Assembly: GCF_027474845.2 (NCBI RefSeq)
Contig: NZ_CP107031.2
Coordinates: forward strand, 3,046,001-3,110,000
DNA length: 64,000 nucleotides
Direction of reading: 5' to 3'
Origin: Maribacter aestuarii
GTDB taxonomy: Bacteria; Bacteroidota; Bacteroidia; Flavobacteriales; Flavobacteriaceae
Shown here: in pieces, positions 20,864 through 30,979 of the stretch
Numbering within the stretch: the stretch's first letter is position 1
Layout of the letters: each line of letters starts with the position of its first letter
Notes under the pieces: model-generated
What the model saw: only the letters and a program-made list of their open reading frames with translations
Databases searched by the model: none
Told to the model about the DNA's origin: nothing
Program-made: the position numbers and the translations under genes

Positions 20864-22450
20864 ATGAACATCTCAGGTGAAAATTATATCGGCTATAAGA
20901 ATTCGGCCCAGAACAGTGAGACATTTACAACCTTCAATCCACAGCTAAATATACCCAACTCTTGGTCATTTCATGAGGCAAGCGAAGAGGAGATTGATGA
21001 GGCATGTAGTTTGGCAGAGATGGCGTTTCCGATATACAAACAGATGCCCGGGGCAAAAAAGGCCGAATTTCTGCGAACTATTGCAGATGAAATAGAGGGT
21101 CTGGGGGACGAACTCATATCGGTTTACACCCAAGAGTCCGGATTGCCAGAGGGAAGGGCAATTGGCGAAAGAGGTCGAACCATGGATCAGTTAAGGGCCT
21201 TTGCGTCGCTTTTAGAAGAAGGGTCTTGGGTAGAAGCTATCATTGACTCCGCACAACCCAACAGGGAGCCACAACCAAAAGTTGATATTCGTAAAATGCT
21301 ATTTCCTCTGGGACCGATTGCCGTCTTCGGTTCCAGTAATTTTCCCTTGGCCTTTTCTACCGCGGGCGGCGATACCGCAAGTGCTTTGGCGGCTGGTTGT
21401 CCGGTAATTGTTAAGAGTCACCCCATGCATGCCGGCACTGGCGAACTGGTAGCTTCTGCGATTATTACGGCTGCCGAAAAGACAGGAATGCCCAATGGAA
21501 TTTTTTCCAACTTGAACAGTAGCGGTATTGAGGTAGGGCAGCAATTGGTGTTGAATCCAAAAATTAAGGGCGTTGGTTTTACCGGCAGTATAAAAGGAGG
21601 TATGGCATTGTACAACCTAGCTGGCGAGCGAGAGGAACCTATTCCCATTTTTGCAGAGATGGGGAGTGTTAATCCAGTTGTGGTCCTTCCTTCCGCGTTA
21701 TTGGAAAACGGGGAAAATTGGGCAAAGCAGTATGCCTCATCCATCATGCTTGGCGCTGGTCAGTTCTGTACGAATCCAGGACTTATTTTAGCCATAAAAA
21801 GTACTTCGTTGGATAGCTTCATAACGGACTTGGGAAAAGAAATTGGAGAATTGGAATCAAGCTGCATGCTACATCCGAACATCCATGAAAATTATGAAAA
21901 GGAAAAACAGAAACTTTCGAACCAAGGCGGGGTGAATGTGGTAGCGGAAAATGAAAAAAGTGTTTCTCCAAATTATGCGCGACAAAAAGTCTTGACGGTA
22001 AACGGAAGTAATTTTTTAAAGAACAACAAATTACAAAGAGAAGTTTTTGGTCCCTTTTCCATCGTAGTAAGGTGCGAGGATGCCAACCAGTTGGAGCAAG
22101 TGATATCAAAGCTGGATGGTCAGCTGACCGGTACTATTTTAGGAACTTCCTCGGAGCTGGAAAAATATTCAAAAATTGTCCAAGCCATACAAAGTAAGGT
22201 GGGTCGTATGCTGTTCAATGGTGTGCCCACGGGAGTTGAAGTCTGCCCGTCTATGCAACATGGCGGTCCTTTCCCTGCATCTACGGATAGTAGGTTCACC
22301 TCCGTAGGTACATCGGCCATTAAGCGCTGGGTGCGGCCTGTTACCTATCAAAATTGGCCGGAACATTTATTGCCCATGGAGCTTAAGGATGATAATCCGT
22401 TGGAAATTATGCGTATTGTGGACGGAGAACATACCAATCGTAAAATATAA
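20864..22450 (+). CDS. Alpha-ketoglutarate semialdehyde dehydrogenase (NADP)
   Basis: A 528-residue aldehyde dehydrogenase of the long, class III KGSADH type. Catalytic cysteine is C302 in GAGQFCTNPGL, the general base lies in FAEMGSVNPVVVLP, and the cofactor site is GFTGSIKGG with AVFGSSNFPLAFS. It oxidises alpha-ketoglutarate semialdehyde to alpha-ketoglutarate, the last step of hydroxyproline breakdown, delivering carbon to the TCA cycle. It lies 89 bp after the deaminase gene, and the peptidase gene starts 3 bp after its stop. Confidence 0.9.
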   Translation: MNISGENYIGYKNSAQNSETFTTFNPQLNIPNSWSFHEASEEEIDEACSLAEMAFPIYKQMPGAKKAEFLRTIADEIEGLGDELISVYTQESGLPEGRAIGERGRTMDQLRAFASLLEEGSWVEAIIDSAQPNREPQPKVDIRKMLFPLGPIAVFGSSNFPLAFSTAGGDTASALAAGCPVIVKSHPMHAGTGELVASAIITAAEKTGMPNGIFSNLNSSGIEVGQQLVLNPKIKGVGFTGSIKGGMALYNLAGEREEPIPIFAEMGSVNPVVVLPSALLENGENWAKQYASSIMLGAGQFCTNPGLILAIKSTSLDSFITDLGKEIGELESSCMLHPNIHENYEKEKQKLSNQGGVNVVAENEKSVSPNYARQKVLTVNGSNFLKNNKLQREVFGPFSIVVRCEDANQLEQVISKLDGQLTGTILGTSSELEKYSKIVQAIQSKVGRMLFNGVPTGVEVCPSMQHGGPFPASTDSRFTSVGTSAIKRWVRPVTYQNWPEHLLPMELKDDNPLEIMRIVDGEHTNRKI

Positions 22451-22453
22451 GTG

Positions 22454-24184
22454 ATGGCAGAATTCATCAAAAAGAAACACTTACTACTGTTACTTCTTTG
22501 CACCTTCTATGTAAGCTATACCATTGCTCAAAATCCCGCTTCCGAAAAATTAGAAACAATCATTAGTAATGTAGAAAACTTTAAACTTTTTGATTATGAA
22601 GAATCTCCTCTTGGCAGGTATGTAGCTGATTTTGAGAAACAGGATGCTGAATTTGCCAAAAAGCAATTAACTGCATTAGCGCAACTAGAAATTGAAAACC
22701 TTTCGGAAACAGAGCGGATTTCTGTTGAACTGCTGCGTTTTACGTTACAGAATAGAGTGGATGAGTATGACTATAAAACGTACTTAAATCCAATACAGGC
22801 GGATCAAGGATTTCACTTGAATTTAAATTATAGGGTGAAACCCATTTTGACCTATGACGATGCTAAACGCTATTTAAATACGCTTAATGCCATTCCACAA
22901 TATGTTGATGAGCATTTGGTATTGTTAAGGGAAGGTCTAAAACAAGGACTTTCCCAGCCCAAGATTATTTTTAATGGATACGAGAGTACGTATGACACCC
23001 ATATCGTTGAGGATATTACCCAAAGTGGTTTTTGGGAACCGTTTAAGGATTTACCAACGGTATTGACGCAGCATCAGAAAGATTCGGTTCTTTCCGCCGC
23101 TAAACGAGCCATTACGACAAGTGTTGTACCATCATTCAAAAAAATCAAAGAATTCTTCGAAGAAGAATATATCCCGAATACGAGAGATGCACTTGGAGTG
23201 TCGGAAACCCCAAATGGTAAAGAATTCTATCAAAATCGTATAAATTACTATACCACCACAACGGAGTACACGGCAGATGATATCCACCAAATAGGATTAC
23301 GGGAAGTAGCACGGATAAAAGCTGAGATGGAAGACATTATTAAACGTGTAGATTTCAAGGGAAGTTTTAAGGAATTTTTGACCTTCTTACGAACAGATGC
23401 CCAATTTTATGCCAAAACGGGCGATGAATTATTGATGCACGCTAGGGACATTGCCAAACGAATCGATGCCGAACTACCAAAATTTTTCAGCACTTTACCT
23501 AGAAGACCATATGGAGTTATCAAAGTGCCGGATGCCATTGCACCTAAATATACCGGGGGTCGTTATTCAGGTCCTTCTTCGGATACGGAACCTGGTTTTT
23601 ATTTGGTCAATACGTATAAATTGGAAAGTAGGCCCTTGTACACTTTACCTTCTCTTACTGCCCACGAGGCGGTACCGGGACATCATTTGCAAGGAAGCTT
23701 AAACAAGGAGTTGGGTAATAGTATTCCCGATTTTAGAAAGAGGATGTACCTCTCCGCTTATGGGGAAGGTTGGGCGTTGTACACGGAGTTTTTGGGAAAT
23801 GACATGGGCATCTATACCACGCCCTATGAGGAATTTGGGAAACTTACCTATGAAATGTGGCGTGCATGCCGCTTGGTGGTGGATACCAGTATCCACGCAA
23901 AAGGTTGGACCAGGGAGCAGGTTGTGGATTATATGTTGGCCAATACAGCCCTTTCTAAGCATGAAATAGGTACGGAAACCGATAGATATATTGCTTGGCC
24001 GGGACAGGCTATCTCCTATAAAATGGGCGAAATAAAAATTAGGGAAATGCGTAAGAAAGCGGAAAAGGAATTGGGAAGTAAGTTTGATATTCGGAAATTC
24101 CATGAAGTTATTTTGGAACAGGGCACAGTAACGCTTCCCATTTTAGAAAGAAGGATTGATAATTATATTTTGGCCACAAAATAG
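22454..24184 (+). CDS. Secreted DUF885-family metallopeptidase
   Basis: A 576-residue protein with a signal peptide (KKKHLLLLLLCTFYVSYTIAQ) and the DUF885 fold. The putative metal site is HEAVPGHH (in LTAHEAVPGHHLQGSL) with a downstream helix YGEGWALYTEFLG, a gluzincin-like arrangement. Members are predicted periplasmic peptidases. Its place inside the hydroxyproline operon, between the semialdehyde dehydrogenase (3 bp) and the epimerase (6 bp), suggests that it releases hydroxyproline or processes collagen-like peptides; this is inference. ATG 22454 is preferred to the GTG immediately before it. Confidence 0.85.
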   Translation: MAEFIKKKHLLLLLLCTFYVSYTIAQNPASEKLETIISNVENFKLFDYEESPLGRYVADFEKQDAEFAKKQLTALAQLEIENLSETERISVELLRFTLQNRVDEYDYKTYLNPIQADQGFHLNLNYRVKPILTYDDAKRYLNTLNAIPQYVDEHLVLLREGLKQGLSQPKIIFNGYESTYDTHIVEDITQSGFWEPFKDLPTVLTQHQKDSVLSAAKRAITTSVVPSFKKIKEFFEEEYIPNTRDALGVSETPNGKEFYQNRINYYTTTTEYTADDIHQIGLREVARIKAEMEDIIKRVDFKGSFKEFLTFLRTDAQFYAKTGDELLMHARDIAKRIDAELPKFFSTLPRRPYGVIKVPDAIAPKYTGGRYSGPSSDTEPGFYLVNTYKLESRPLYTLPSLTAHEAVPGHHLQGSLNKELGNSIPDFRKRMYLSAYGEGWALYTEFLGNDMGIYTTPYEEFGKLTYEMWRACRLVVDTSIHAKGWTREQVVDYMLANTALSKHEIGTETDRYIAWPGQAISYKMGEIKIREMRKKAEKELGSKFDIRKFHEVILEQGTVTLPILERRIDNYILATK

Positions 24185-24190
24185 AGATAC

Positions 24191-25198
24191 ATGTCCAAAA
24201 GCACTTTTGTTTGTATTGACGCGCATACCTGTGGTAATCCGGTAAGGGTAGTTAAAAGCGGAGGTCCAGAACTTCGGGGCGCTACTATGAGTGAAAAGAG
24301 GCAGCATTTTTTAAGGGAATACGATTGGATCCGCAAAGGATTAATGTTCGAACCACGAGGACATGACATGATGAGCGGTAGTATATTCTATCCGCCAACC
24401 AACGCCGAAAATGATTTTGGAATTCTCTTTATTGAGACCAGTGGATGCCTTCCCATGTGCGGGCATGGTACCATAGGGGCAATTACCATTGGTTTGGAAG
24501 AAGGTCTGATAAAGCCTAAAACACAGGGTAAAATCCTTATGGAAACCCCGGCTGGCTTGGTCCAAATTGAATATCAACAATCGGATAAGAAAGTAGACTG
24601 GGTAAAGTTGACCAATGTGAAATCTTATCTTGCCGCCACCGAACTGACAATCAATTGTTCTGCTTTGGGAGAACTAATTTTCGATGTATCCTACGGCGGT
24701 AATTTTTACGCCATTATAGATGAACAAAAGAATTTCTCTGGAATACAGGATTTCTCAGCAAGCAAATTAATTCAGTTCAGTCAAGAAATCCGAGAGAAAA
24801 TCAATCAGAAATATGCCGATAAATTTATACATCCGGAAGATGATACCATTAGAAATGTAAGTCATGTCTTATGGTCGGGGAAAACCATTGCCCCAGAGGC
24901 TACGGCAAGAAACGCTGTCTTCTATGGCGACAAGGCTATTGACCGTTCTCCCTGTGGTACGGGCACCTCGGCGCGAATGGCACAATGGTTTGCCAAGGGA
25001 AAGCTGGAGCTGGGCGTAGATTTTATCCACGAGAGTATAATAGGCTCTCAATTTACAGGAAAGGTCGAAGCCGAAGCTAAAATAGGTGTTATCCCGGCAA
25101 TTATTCCAAGTATAAAGGGATGGGCCAAAATTTACGGGCATAATACCATAACTATTGATGACGATGACCCTTATGCCCATGGGTTTCAAGTAATTTGA
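24191..25198 (+). CDS. 4-hydroxyproline 2-epimerase
   Basis: A proline racemase-family enzyme of 335 residues. Both catalytic cysteines are present: C90 in LPMCGHGTIG and C255 in DRSPCGTGTSAR. Two cysteines indicate epimerase or racemase chemistry, whereas the trans-3-hydroxyproline dehydratases of the family have Thr at the second position. It converts trans-4-hydroxy-L-proline to cis-4-hydroxy-D-proline, the entry step of the pathway. It is cotranscribed with the FAD oxidase gene, which starts 1 bp after its stop. Confidence 0.92.
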   Translation: MSKSTFVCIDAHTCGNPVRVVKSGGPELRGATMSEKRQHFLREYDWIRKGLMFEPRGHDMMSGSIFYPPTNAENDFGILFIETSGCLPMCGHGTIGAITIGLEEGLIKPKTQGKILMETPAGLVQIEYQQSDKKVDWVKLTNVKSYLAATELTINCSALGELIFDVSYGGNFYAIIDEQKNFSGIQDFSASKLIQFSQEIREKINQKYADKFIHPEDDTIRNVSHVLWSGKTIAPEATARNAVFYGDKAIDRSPCGTGTSARMAQWFAKGKLELGVDFIHESIIGSQFTGKVEAEAKIGVIPAIIPSIKGWAKIYGHNTITIDDDDPYAHGFQVI

Positions 25199-25199
25199 T

Positions 25200-26453
25200 A
25201 TGAGCAAGAATATTCTAATAATTGGAGGTGGTATTGTAGGGTTGAGTACGGCCTATTTCCTTTGTAAGGAAGGCCATCAGGTTACGGTAGTAGATAAGTC
25301 CGACATTACTTCTGGTGCTTCCTTTGTAAATGCAGGTTATATTACGCCAAGCCATATCATTCCCCTAGCATCACCCGGAATGATACGTATCGGACTTAAA
25401 ATGATGTTCAATTCTGCCAGTCCTTTTTATATGAAACCCCGATTGGATTGGGATTTTCTTAAATGGTCATGGTATTTTCATAAATCCTCTACGGCAGAGA
25501 AAGTAGAACGTGCGATACCTGTTATAAAGGACATCAATATAATAAGCAGGGAGTTATATTCAGATATTAAGAATTCTGGAGATTTAGGGGAATTTCAACT
25601 GGAAAGGAAGGGGCTTTTAATGCTATATAAGACCGATGCTTCCTACGAGCATGAGGCTGAAGTTGCGAAAAAGGCAAGTTTTCTCGGATTGGAAGTAAAG
25701 GAATTGAATAAAATTGAACTGGACGAAATTGAACCGAATATAAAAATTGATGCTAAAGGAGCAATTCACTATGAATGTGATGGTCATACCACGCCCACCG
25801 AGTTCATGCCAAAAATGATGAATTATTTAAAGAGTGCCGGGGTATCCATTAGGCTAAATGAAGAGGTGTTGGATCTGAAGACATCCGACGGAAAAATTAG
25901 TGAAATAAAGAGCAATAAACAGGTGTACACCCCTGATGAAGTTGTTTTGGCAGCAGGCTCTTGGAGTGGTAAATTGGCAAAAAAATTAGATTTGAAGTTG
26001 CCCTTACAAGCTGGAAAGGGCTATCGAATAAACGTGGCTAGGGAAACCGGAATCTCAATCCCCGCCATCTTGATGGAAGCCAAAATGGCGGTTACGCCTA
26101 TGAAAGGTTTTACCCGTTTTGCAGGTACTATGGAGTTTTCCGGTATCAATACGAAAATAAGAAAGGAAAGGGTGCATGCCATTGCCAATGGTGCAAGAAG
26201 GTTCTATCCAGAACTTGAGATTCGTCAAGAAGAAATTGATCAGGCACAAACAGGTATGCGCCCAGTCTCTCCGGACGGACTTCCATATATTGGAAAATCA
26301 GATACTTATAATAACCTTATCATAGCTACGGGACACGCCATGATGGGTTGGAGTCTGGGTCCGGCAACCGGAAAATTAGTTTCGGAAATCATAGACGGGA
26401 AAAAAACATCCATGTCCATAGATGCCTTCTTACCAAGCAGAAAGTTTACTTAA
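25200..26453 (+). CDS. D-hydroxyproline dehydrogenase/oxidase (FAD, DadA-like)
   Basis: A DAO-family flavoprotein of 417 residues with ILIIGGGIVGLSTAYFL at the N-terminus and the C-terminal FAD block GMRPVSPDGLPYIGKSDTYNNLIIATGHAMMGWSLGPATG, cut here into its recognisable parts. In this operon it most likely oxidises cis-4-hydroxy-D-proline to pyrroline-4-hydroxy-2-carboxylate, filling step two between epimerase and deaminase. Other D-amino acids remain possible. It is the last gene of the hydroxyproline unit; 30 bp separate it from the aldose epimerase gene. Confidence 0.87.
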   Translation: MSKNILIIGGGIVGLSTAYFLCKEGHQVTVVDKSDITSGASFVNAGYITPSHIIPLASPGMIRIGLKMMFNSASPFYMKPRLDWDFLKWSWYFHKSSTAEKVERAIPVIKDINIISRELYSDIKNSGDLGEFQLERKGLLMLYKTDASYEHEAEVAKKASFLGLEVKELNKIELDEIEPNIKIDAKGAIHYECDGHTTPTEFMPKMMNYLKSAGVSIRLNEEVLDLKTSDGKISEIKSNKQVYTPDEVVLAAGSWSGKLAKKLDLKLPLQAGKGYRINVARETGISIPAILMEAKMAVTPMKGFTRFAGTMEFSGINTKIRKERVHAIANGARRFYPELEIRQEEIDQAQTGMRPVSPDGLPYIGKSDTYNNLIIATGHAMMGWSLGPATGKLVSEIIDGKKTSMSIDAFLPSRKFT

Positions 26454-26483
26454 CTTTAGAAATGTTACTACAAAAGGAATAGT

Positions 26484-27674
26484 ATGAAAAAACTTCTAAA
26501 AATGGGTTTGCTATCATTGGGTCTATTGCTCATGAATTCATGTAAACAGGAAACCAAAATGGCAAAGGATACAATCGATGAAAATAAAATACCGGTATAT
26601 CAAAACGAACCTAAAACTGAAAATTTTAATGCGACATTGGATGGCAAGCCCGTCAAATTATTATGGATTTATAACGGCAACGGGATTAAAGTTGCTTTTA
26701 CTAACTACGGACAACGCTTAGTGTCGCTTTATGTTCCGGATAAAAACGGAGAATTTAAGGATGTGGTTTTGGGTCTAAATGACTTGAAAGGTTATCAGGA
26801 ACCTGGTGGTTTGTATTTTGGAGCGGTGATAGGCAGGTATGGAAATAGGATAGCTAAGGGTAAATTTACGCTAGAGGACAAGGAATACCAGTTAGCCGTT
26901 AACAACAATGAAAACCACCTACACGGTGGTGTGAGTGGATTTAATGATGTGGTTTGGGATATTGTGGACCATACAGGTAACAGAGTTACGTTCAAAAGAG
27001 TTTCTCCGGATATGGAAGAAGGCTATCCAGGCAATCTTACAGTCACTGTGAGCTATACCTTGACAGATACCAATGAACTACGCATAGAATACGAAGCTAC
27101 CACAGACGCTGCAACACATGTAAACCTTACCCACCATTCCTTTTTCAATCTAAAGGGAGAAGGTGAGGGTGATATCAATGACCACATCCTTAGTATAAAT
27201 GCAGATAGATTTACACCGGTCGATGCCGGATTGATACCTACAGGGGAGCTAAGGGAGGTTACAGGAACGCCATTTGATTTTAGGACTCCAAAAGCCATTG
27301 GACGGGATTTGGAATTGGAGAATGAACAATTAAAGATGGGCGGTGGTTACGACCATAATTTTGTCCTTAATGAAGGCCCGACCAATGAGGATGGACTTGT
27401 CTTAGCTGCTAAAGTTTTGGAACCTCAAAGCGGTAGTGTAGTGGAGGTGTATACCAACGAGCCTGGCGTGCAGTTCTATAGCGGCAATTTTCTGGATGGG
27501 ACAACTATAGGAAAGATCGGCAAACCTTATATAAAGAGAGGTTCTTTTTGTTTAGAAACACAACATTTTCCGGATACGCCCAATCAACCGGATTTTCCTT
27601 CTACAGTTTTAAAGCCTGGGGAAACGTATACTTCGGTATGTAGTTACAAGTTTTCTGTCGATATAGAGAAGTAA
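26484..27674 (+). CDS. Aldose 1-epimerase (galactose mutarotase), lipoprotein
   Basis: A 396-residue GalM-family protein with a lipoprotein signal (LLLMNSCKQ). Family features include FTNYGQRLVSLYVPDKNG, GRYGNRIAKGKF, NNENHLHGGVSGFNDVVWD (catalytic His), VNLTHHSFFNLKGEG and GVQFYSGNFLDG. It interconverts sugar anomers, here probably at the periplasmic membrane face. It follows the hydroxyproline genes by 30 bp on the same strand without a visible terminator, so it may be transcribed with them, although a sugar enzyme has no evident role in that pathway. Confidence 0.92.
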   Translation: MKKLLKMGLLSLGLLLMNSCKQETKMAKDTIDENKIPVYQNEPKTENFNATLDGKPVKLLWIYNGNGIKVAFTNYGQRLVSLYVPDKNGEFKDVVLGLNDLKGYQEPGGLYFGAVIGRYGNRIAKGKFTLEDKEYQLAVNNNENHLHGGVSGFNDVVWDIVDHTGNRVTFKRVSPDMEEGYPGNLTVTVSYTLTDTNELRIEYEATTDAATHVNLTHHSFFNLKGEGEGDINDHILSINADRFTPVDAGLIPTGELREVTGTPFDFRTPKAIGRDLELENEQLKMGGGYDHNFVLNEGPTNEDGLVLAAKVLEPQSGSVVEVYTNEPGVQFYSGNFLDGTTIGKIGKPYIKRGSFCLETQHFPDTPNQPDFPSTVLKPGETYTSVCSYKFSVDIEK

Positions 27675-27715
27675 TATCTTATTTATTGAAATTTTCAGGA
27701 ACCAAAACTACTTGA

Positions 27716-30106
27716 TCAACTGGCAATTTTCAGTTTCGCGTCTACAACGGTCTTAATTTTTTGAAGTAATAATTTTTCCAAAATAGGTTTGGTCATAAAA
27801 TCGTTCACACCCAATTTTTGTACTCGAGTATAACTTTCTACCGTGCAGTCTGCAGTTAGTACGATTATAGGTATACTATTGGAAATTGTGGGTATACTTT
27901 CTTTTCTAATTTTCTCAATGGCCTCGAAACCGTCCATGATGGGCATTTGCAGATCCATCAACACAATATCAAACTTATCAGCCTTCAACTGCTCCAAACC
28001 TTCTTGGCCATTATTGGCGATGACCAATTTTACTCCAGGATACTTTTTCATGAACAGCTTAATCACTGTTTGGTTCATTTTGTTGTCCTCCACTAGCAGT
28101 ATTTTACAATCTCGTAAAGCGGGCTGCTCATCTGCTTCTGCCGAAACCAATTCATAATCCATTTGTATTTTACAGGTGGTGCCGGCATCGGAATTTTTTC
28201 TAAGGTTTATACTACCCCCTTGAAGATCAATATAGGCTTTGGCAATATAAAGGCCCAAGCCTAGTCCATCAAACTGTCGTTTATCATCGAAGGAATGTTT
28301 GGTAAAGGATTCGAAGGCTGTACGTACTTTCTCGTCTGAAATACCTATCCCGGTATCACGAATATAGAAGGTGAGCCTGGTCTTTGATTTCTGTAAATTT
28401 GACACCTTTACCCTGAGAGCGATTTCACCTGCGTTCGTAAATTTAACCGCATTGTCCAACAAGTTGGTTAGGATTTGTGTGAGTTTCTTTTCGTCACCAA
28501 TAATTTCTTGGGGGAGGTTCTCCAAATAAGGTCGCTCAAAATTAAGGTTTTTTTCCTCGGCTAGCGGAGCAATGTTATCTTGTACTTTCAGTAGTAATTC
28601 ATGGAGGTTAAAAGGAGCCTCTCTAAGCGTGTAATTTCCTTTTTCAATATCAGTGAAATCAACGATATCGTTTATGGACGATATCAAGGACTTTGAAGAT
28701 GCCGTGATAAGTTCCACCTGCTCCCTCAGATTGGTCGTAGACGTTTCGCTCTCAATTGAGGAGGCCACGCCCATAATAAGGTTCAACGGTGTACGAAGTT
28801 CATGGCTTAGGTTGGACAGGAAGTAACTTTTTATATCGTTCAAATCATTTTTTCGCTGTAAAGAGGTTTTTTCATTTACTTCATTTTCTAACCTTAACGC
28901 TTTTACCCTGTTGCTCATGGATATAGAAAAAAGAATGATTTCCAAGCTTGTCCCTAACTTTATAATATTTTCTCTAACTAAGGTGGCAGGTAATATGTTC
29001 AGATTGGCGAAAATGAAAGTTACAAAGGCAAGGCACAAAATTCCTATTCCCATTAAATAGAATGAGTCAGGTTTTTTTCCATTTAAAATATTTAGCACCG
29101 CGATTGCAACCACTTGAAGCATAACAATAAGCCCCATGATATTTGTAATGGGATAATAAAGAGCTATGTTGTTTTTTGGAATAAAAAGGGAAAAAATAAC
29201 AAGGGTTACGAACAATCCTGTGATTTTGAAAATATAAGAAAATAAGCGATTACGCTCTATTTGTAAAAATCTATAGGAATAGCTCAAAAAGAATATGAAG
29301 GAAAAATTAGCCATTAAAAGAACGGCAACATTATTTAGCCAGCCCCCATTGGGGGTAATGTATTCATGAAAAAGGCCATCAATAGAAAATTGCAGCAAAC
29401 CAATAAAAAGAATGTAAAAACTGTAATAGAGAAAAATAACATCCTTAAATCCTTTATAGAATAAAAAATAAAAGATAAATGCTAAAAAAAGAATACCATA
29501 GAACAGTCCAAATAGTATTTGTTCTTTAAAAATATGTTTAAATAGATTATTTGAGCTATGTAATTTTAGTGGTATAATGAGAGACTCCCCGTCACTTTTA
29601 AGATTTATGTAACCTTTTAGGAGGCTATTTGGCTCTAGGGTAATTGCGAAAAGAGTTTTTCTATGAGGAATGCTTTTTTCTTCAAACGGTTTAAGATCAC
29701 CGCTTTGTTGTACTGTTATTTGTTTATTTCCTGTTTGGGTATATAGTATGACTTCATCAATTATAGGTCGGGCAGTTTCAAGGAAATAGTTAAGCTTCTC
29801 GTCGGTTTCATTTTTAATTTCAAAAGTCACCCAAATATAGTCTTGACTAAACCCTATATTGTGTAGGGGTCCTGCCAACGTATCGGAAACCATATGCTTT
29901 TGATTTTCTATAAAGCTCTTTATGGAATATTTTTTATGTCTGGCGTTAAAGATTTGGGCATGCTCACTTAGAGATACCTCCTCTAGGATGGGTTGATCAA
30001 TTATATGTTGAGCCGTAAGATTGTGTATAGAGAGTAGCAACACAATCACAAAATTTATTTTGGCAAAGGCACTTACCTTAACATTGCAAATTGAAAATGA
30101 AAGCAT
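27716..30106 (-). CDS. Hybrid histidine kinase with 7TMR-DISM sensor and receiver domain
   Basis: A 796-residue hybrid kinase: signal segment, 7TMR-DISMED2 extracellular domain (about 45-180), seven membrane helices (about 190-395), HisKA with phospho-acceptor H435 in LSHELRTPLN, HATPase_c (NLLDNAVKF, DTGIGIS, GLGLGLYI) and a C-terminal REC domain with acceptor D718 (IVLMDLQMPIMDGF) and LLVEDNKMN. No HTH output is present, so the signal presumably passes to a separate regulator. It is monocistronic, converging with the aldose epimerase and divergent from the Crp-like gene. Its ligand is unknown; DISMED2 modules are thought to bind carbohydrates. Confidence 0.93.
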   Translation of the reverse strand: MLSFSICNVKVSAFAKINFVIVLLLSIHNLTAQHIIDQPILEEVSLSEHAQIFNARHKKYSIKSFIENQKHMVSDTLAGPLHNIGFSQDYIWVTFEIKNETDEKLNYFLETARPIIDEVILYTQTGNKQITVQQSGDLKPFEEKSIPHRKTLFAITLEPNSLLKGYINLKSDGESLIIPLKLHSSNNLFKHIFKEQILFGLFYGILFLAFIFYFLFYKGFKDVIFLYYSFYILFIGLLQFSIDGLFHEYITPNGGWLNNVAVLLMANFSFIFFLSYSYRFLQIERNRLFSYIFKITGLFVTLVIFSLFIPKNNIALYYPITNIMGLIVMLQVVAIAVLNILNGKKPDSFYLMGIGILCLAFVTFIFANLNILPATLVRENIIKLGTSLEIILFSISMSNRVKALRLENEVNEKTSLQRKNDLNDIKSYFLSNLSHELRTPLNLIMGVASSIESETSTTNLREQVELITASSKSLISSINDIVDFTDIEKGNYTLREAPFNLHELLLKVQDNIAPLAEEKNLNFERPYLENLPQEIIGDEKKLTQILTNLLDNAVKFTNAGEIALRVKVSNLQKSKTRLTFYIRDTGIGISDEKVRTAFESFTKHSFDDKRQFDGLGLGLYIAKAYIDLQGGSINLRKNSDAGTTCKIQMDYELVSAEADEQPALRDCKILLVEDNKMNQTVIKLFMKKYPGVKLVIANNGQEGLEQLKADKFDIVLMDLQMPIMDGFEAIEKIRKESIPTISNSIPIIVLTADCTVESYTRVQKLGVNDFMTKPILEKLLLQKIKTVVDAKLKIAS

Positions 30107-30347
30107 ACAATAGATTTGGGGCAGCTAAGTACGTGAGGAATTGATAAAAATTAGGTTTAATTAGTCCAAATGCTGGAAAATTCTGTGATATGAGAGGACA
30201 ACACTTGTTTTGCCCGACGTTACGGATACTTTCTCTTGATAAATACCATCCTGATTAGAACTAAACACAGTGAGCGAATTAATTTCAAAAAGATTCATCG
30301 CTCTTCATTATTTTAGCTAATCCTTTGATAAGATTAACTTACATCTT

Positions 30348-30950
30348 TTGAAAACCGCACCAGAAAAAACACATCTTGAAAAGCTAAAGTCGAAGATTCT
30401 GTCCTACACAAAAGTGCCGGACGCAGTCCTTGAAGAAGAGATGCGGTATTACGAATGTCTAGAACTAAGAAAAGGTGATATGTTGGTAGCACCGGGTCAA
30501 TTCGTGCATCACTTTTATTATGTGGCGGCTGGATGTATTTATTATTACAAATTGGAAGATGGTGAGCAAAAAGTAATGGAGTTTTATACTGAGGATGTAT
30601 TTTTTACCGATTTGCCAGCCTATGTAAAGGGCACGCCTTCCAATTACTTTCTAAAAGCAACAGAAAAGAGCTTGGTATATGCTGTAAAGAAATCCGATGC
30701 AGAAAATTCTTTTAAAAAGTCTCATGAGTTAGAGCGCTTTGGCCGGCTCTCTATGCAAGAAGCTTTTATGAAGATTTTTACACGGGTGGAAAGGTTGAGC
30801 AGCCGTACGAATGAGGAACGTTATTTGCGTCTGATGGAAAAACGTCCTGACCTTTTTCAGCGCGTTCCGCAATATTTAATCGCTTCTTATTTGGGAATAA
30901 CGCCGGTGGGACTTTCCAAACTTAGGAAACGATTGGGGAAGGGTCAATAA
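30348..30950 (+). CDS. Crp/Fnr-family transcriptional regulator
   Basis: A 200-residue protein with an N-terminal cyclic-nucleotide-binding-like barrel (LRKGDMLVAPGQFVHHFYYVAAG, VMEFYTEDVFFTDLPAY) and a C-terminal winged helix ending QYLIASYLGITPVGLSKLRKRL. This is the short Crp-like type abundant in Bacteroidota, usually without a demonstrated cyclic nucleotide ligand. The start is a TTG at 30348; the first in-frame ATG would remove about 30 residues of the conserved front. It stands 241 bp from the divergent hybrid kinase gene and converges with the NTF2-like gene. Confidence 0.85.
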   Translation: MKTAPEKTHLEKLKSKILSYTKVPDAVLEEEMRYYECLELRKGDMLVAPGQFVHHFYYVAAGCIYYYKLEDGEQKVMEFYTEDVFFTDLPAYVKGTPSNYFLKATEKSLVYAVKKSDAENSFKKSHELERFGRLSMQEAFMKIFTRVERLSSRTNEERYLRLMEKRPDLFQRVPQYLIASYLGITPVGLSKLRKRLGKGQ

Positions 30951-30979
30951 TTTTAGCCACTTTAATCAATCTTATTTGG

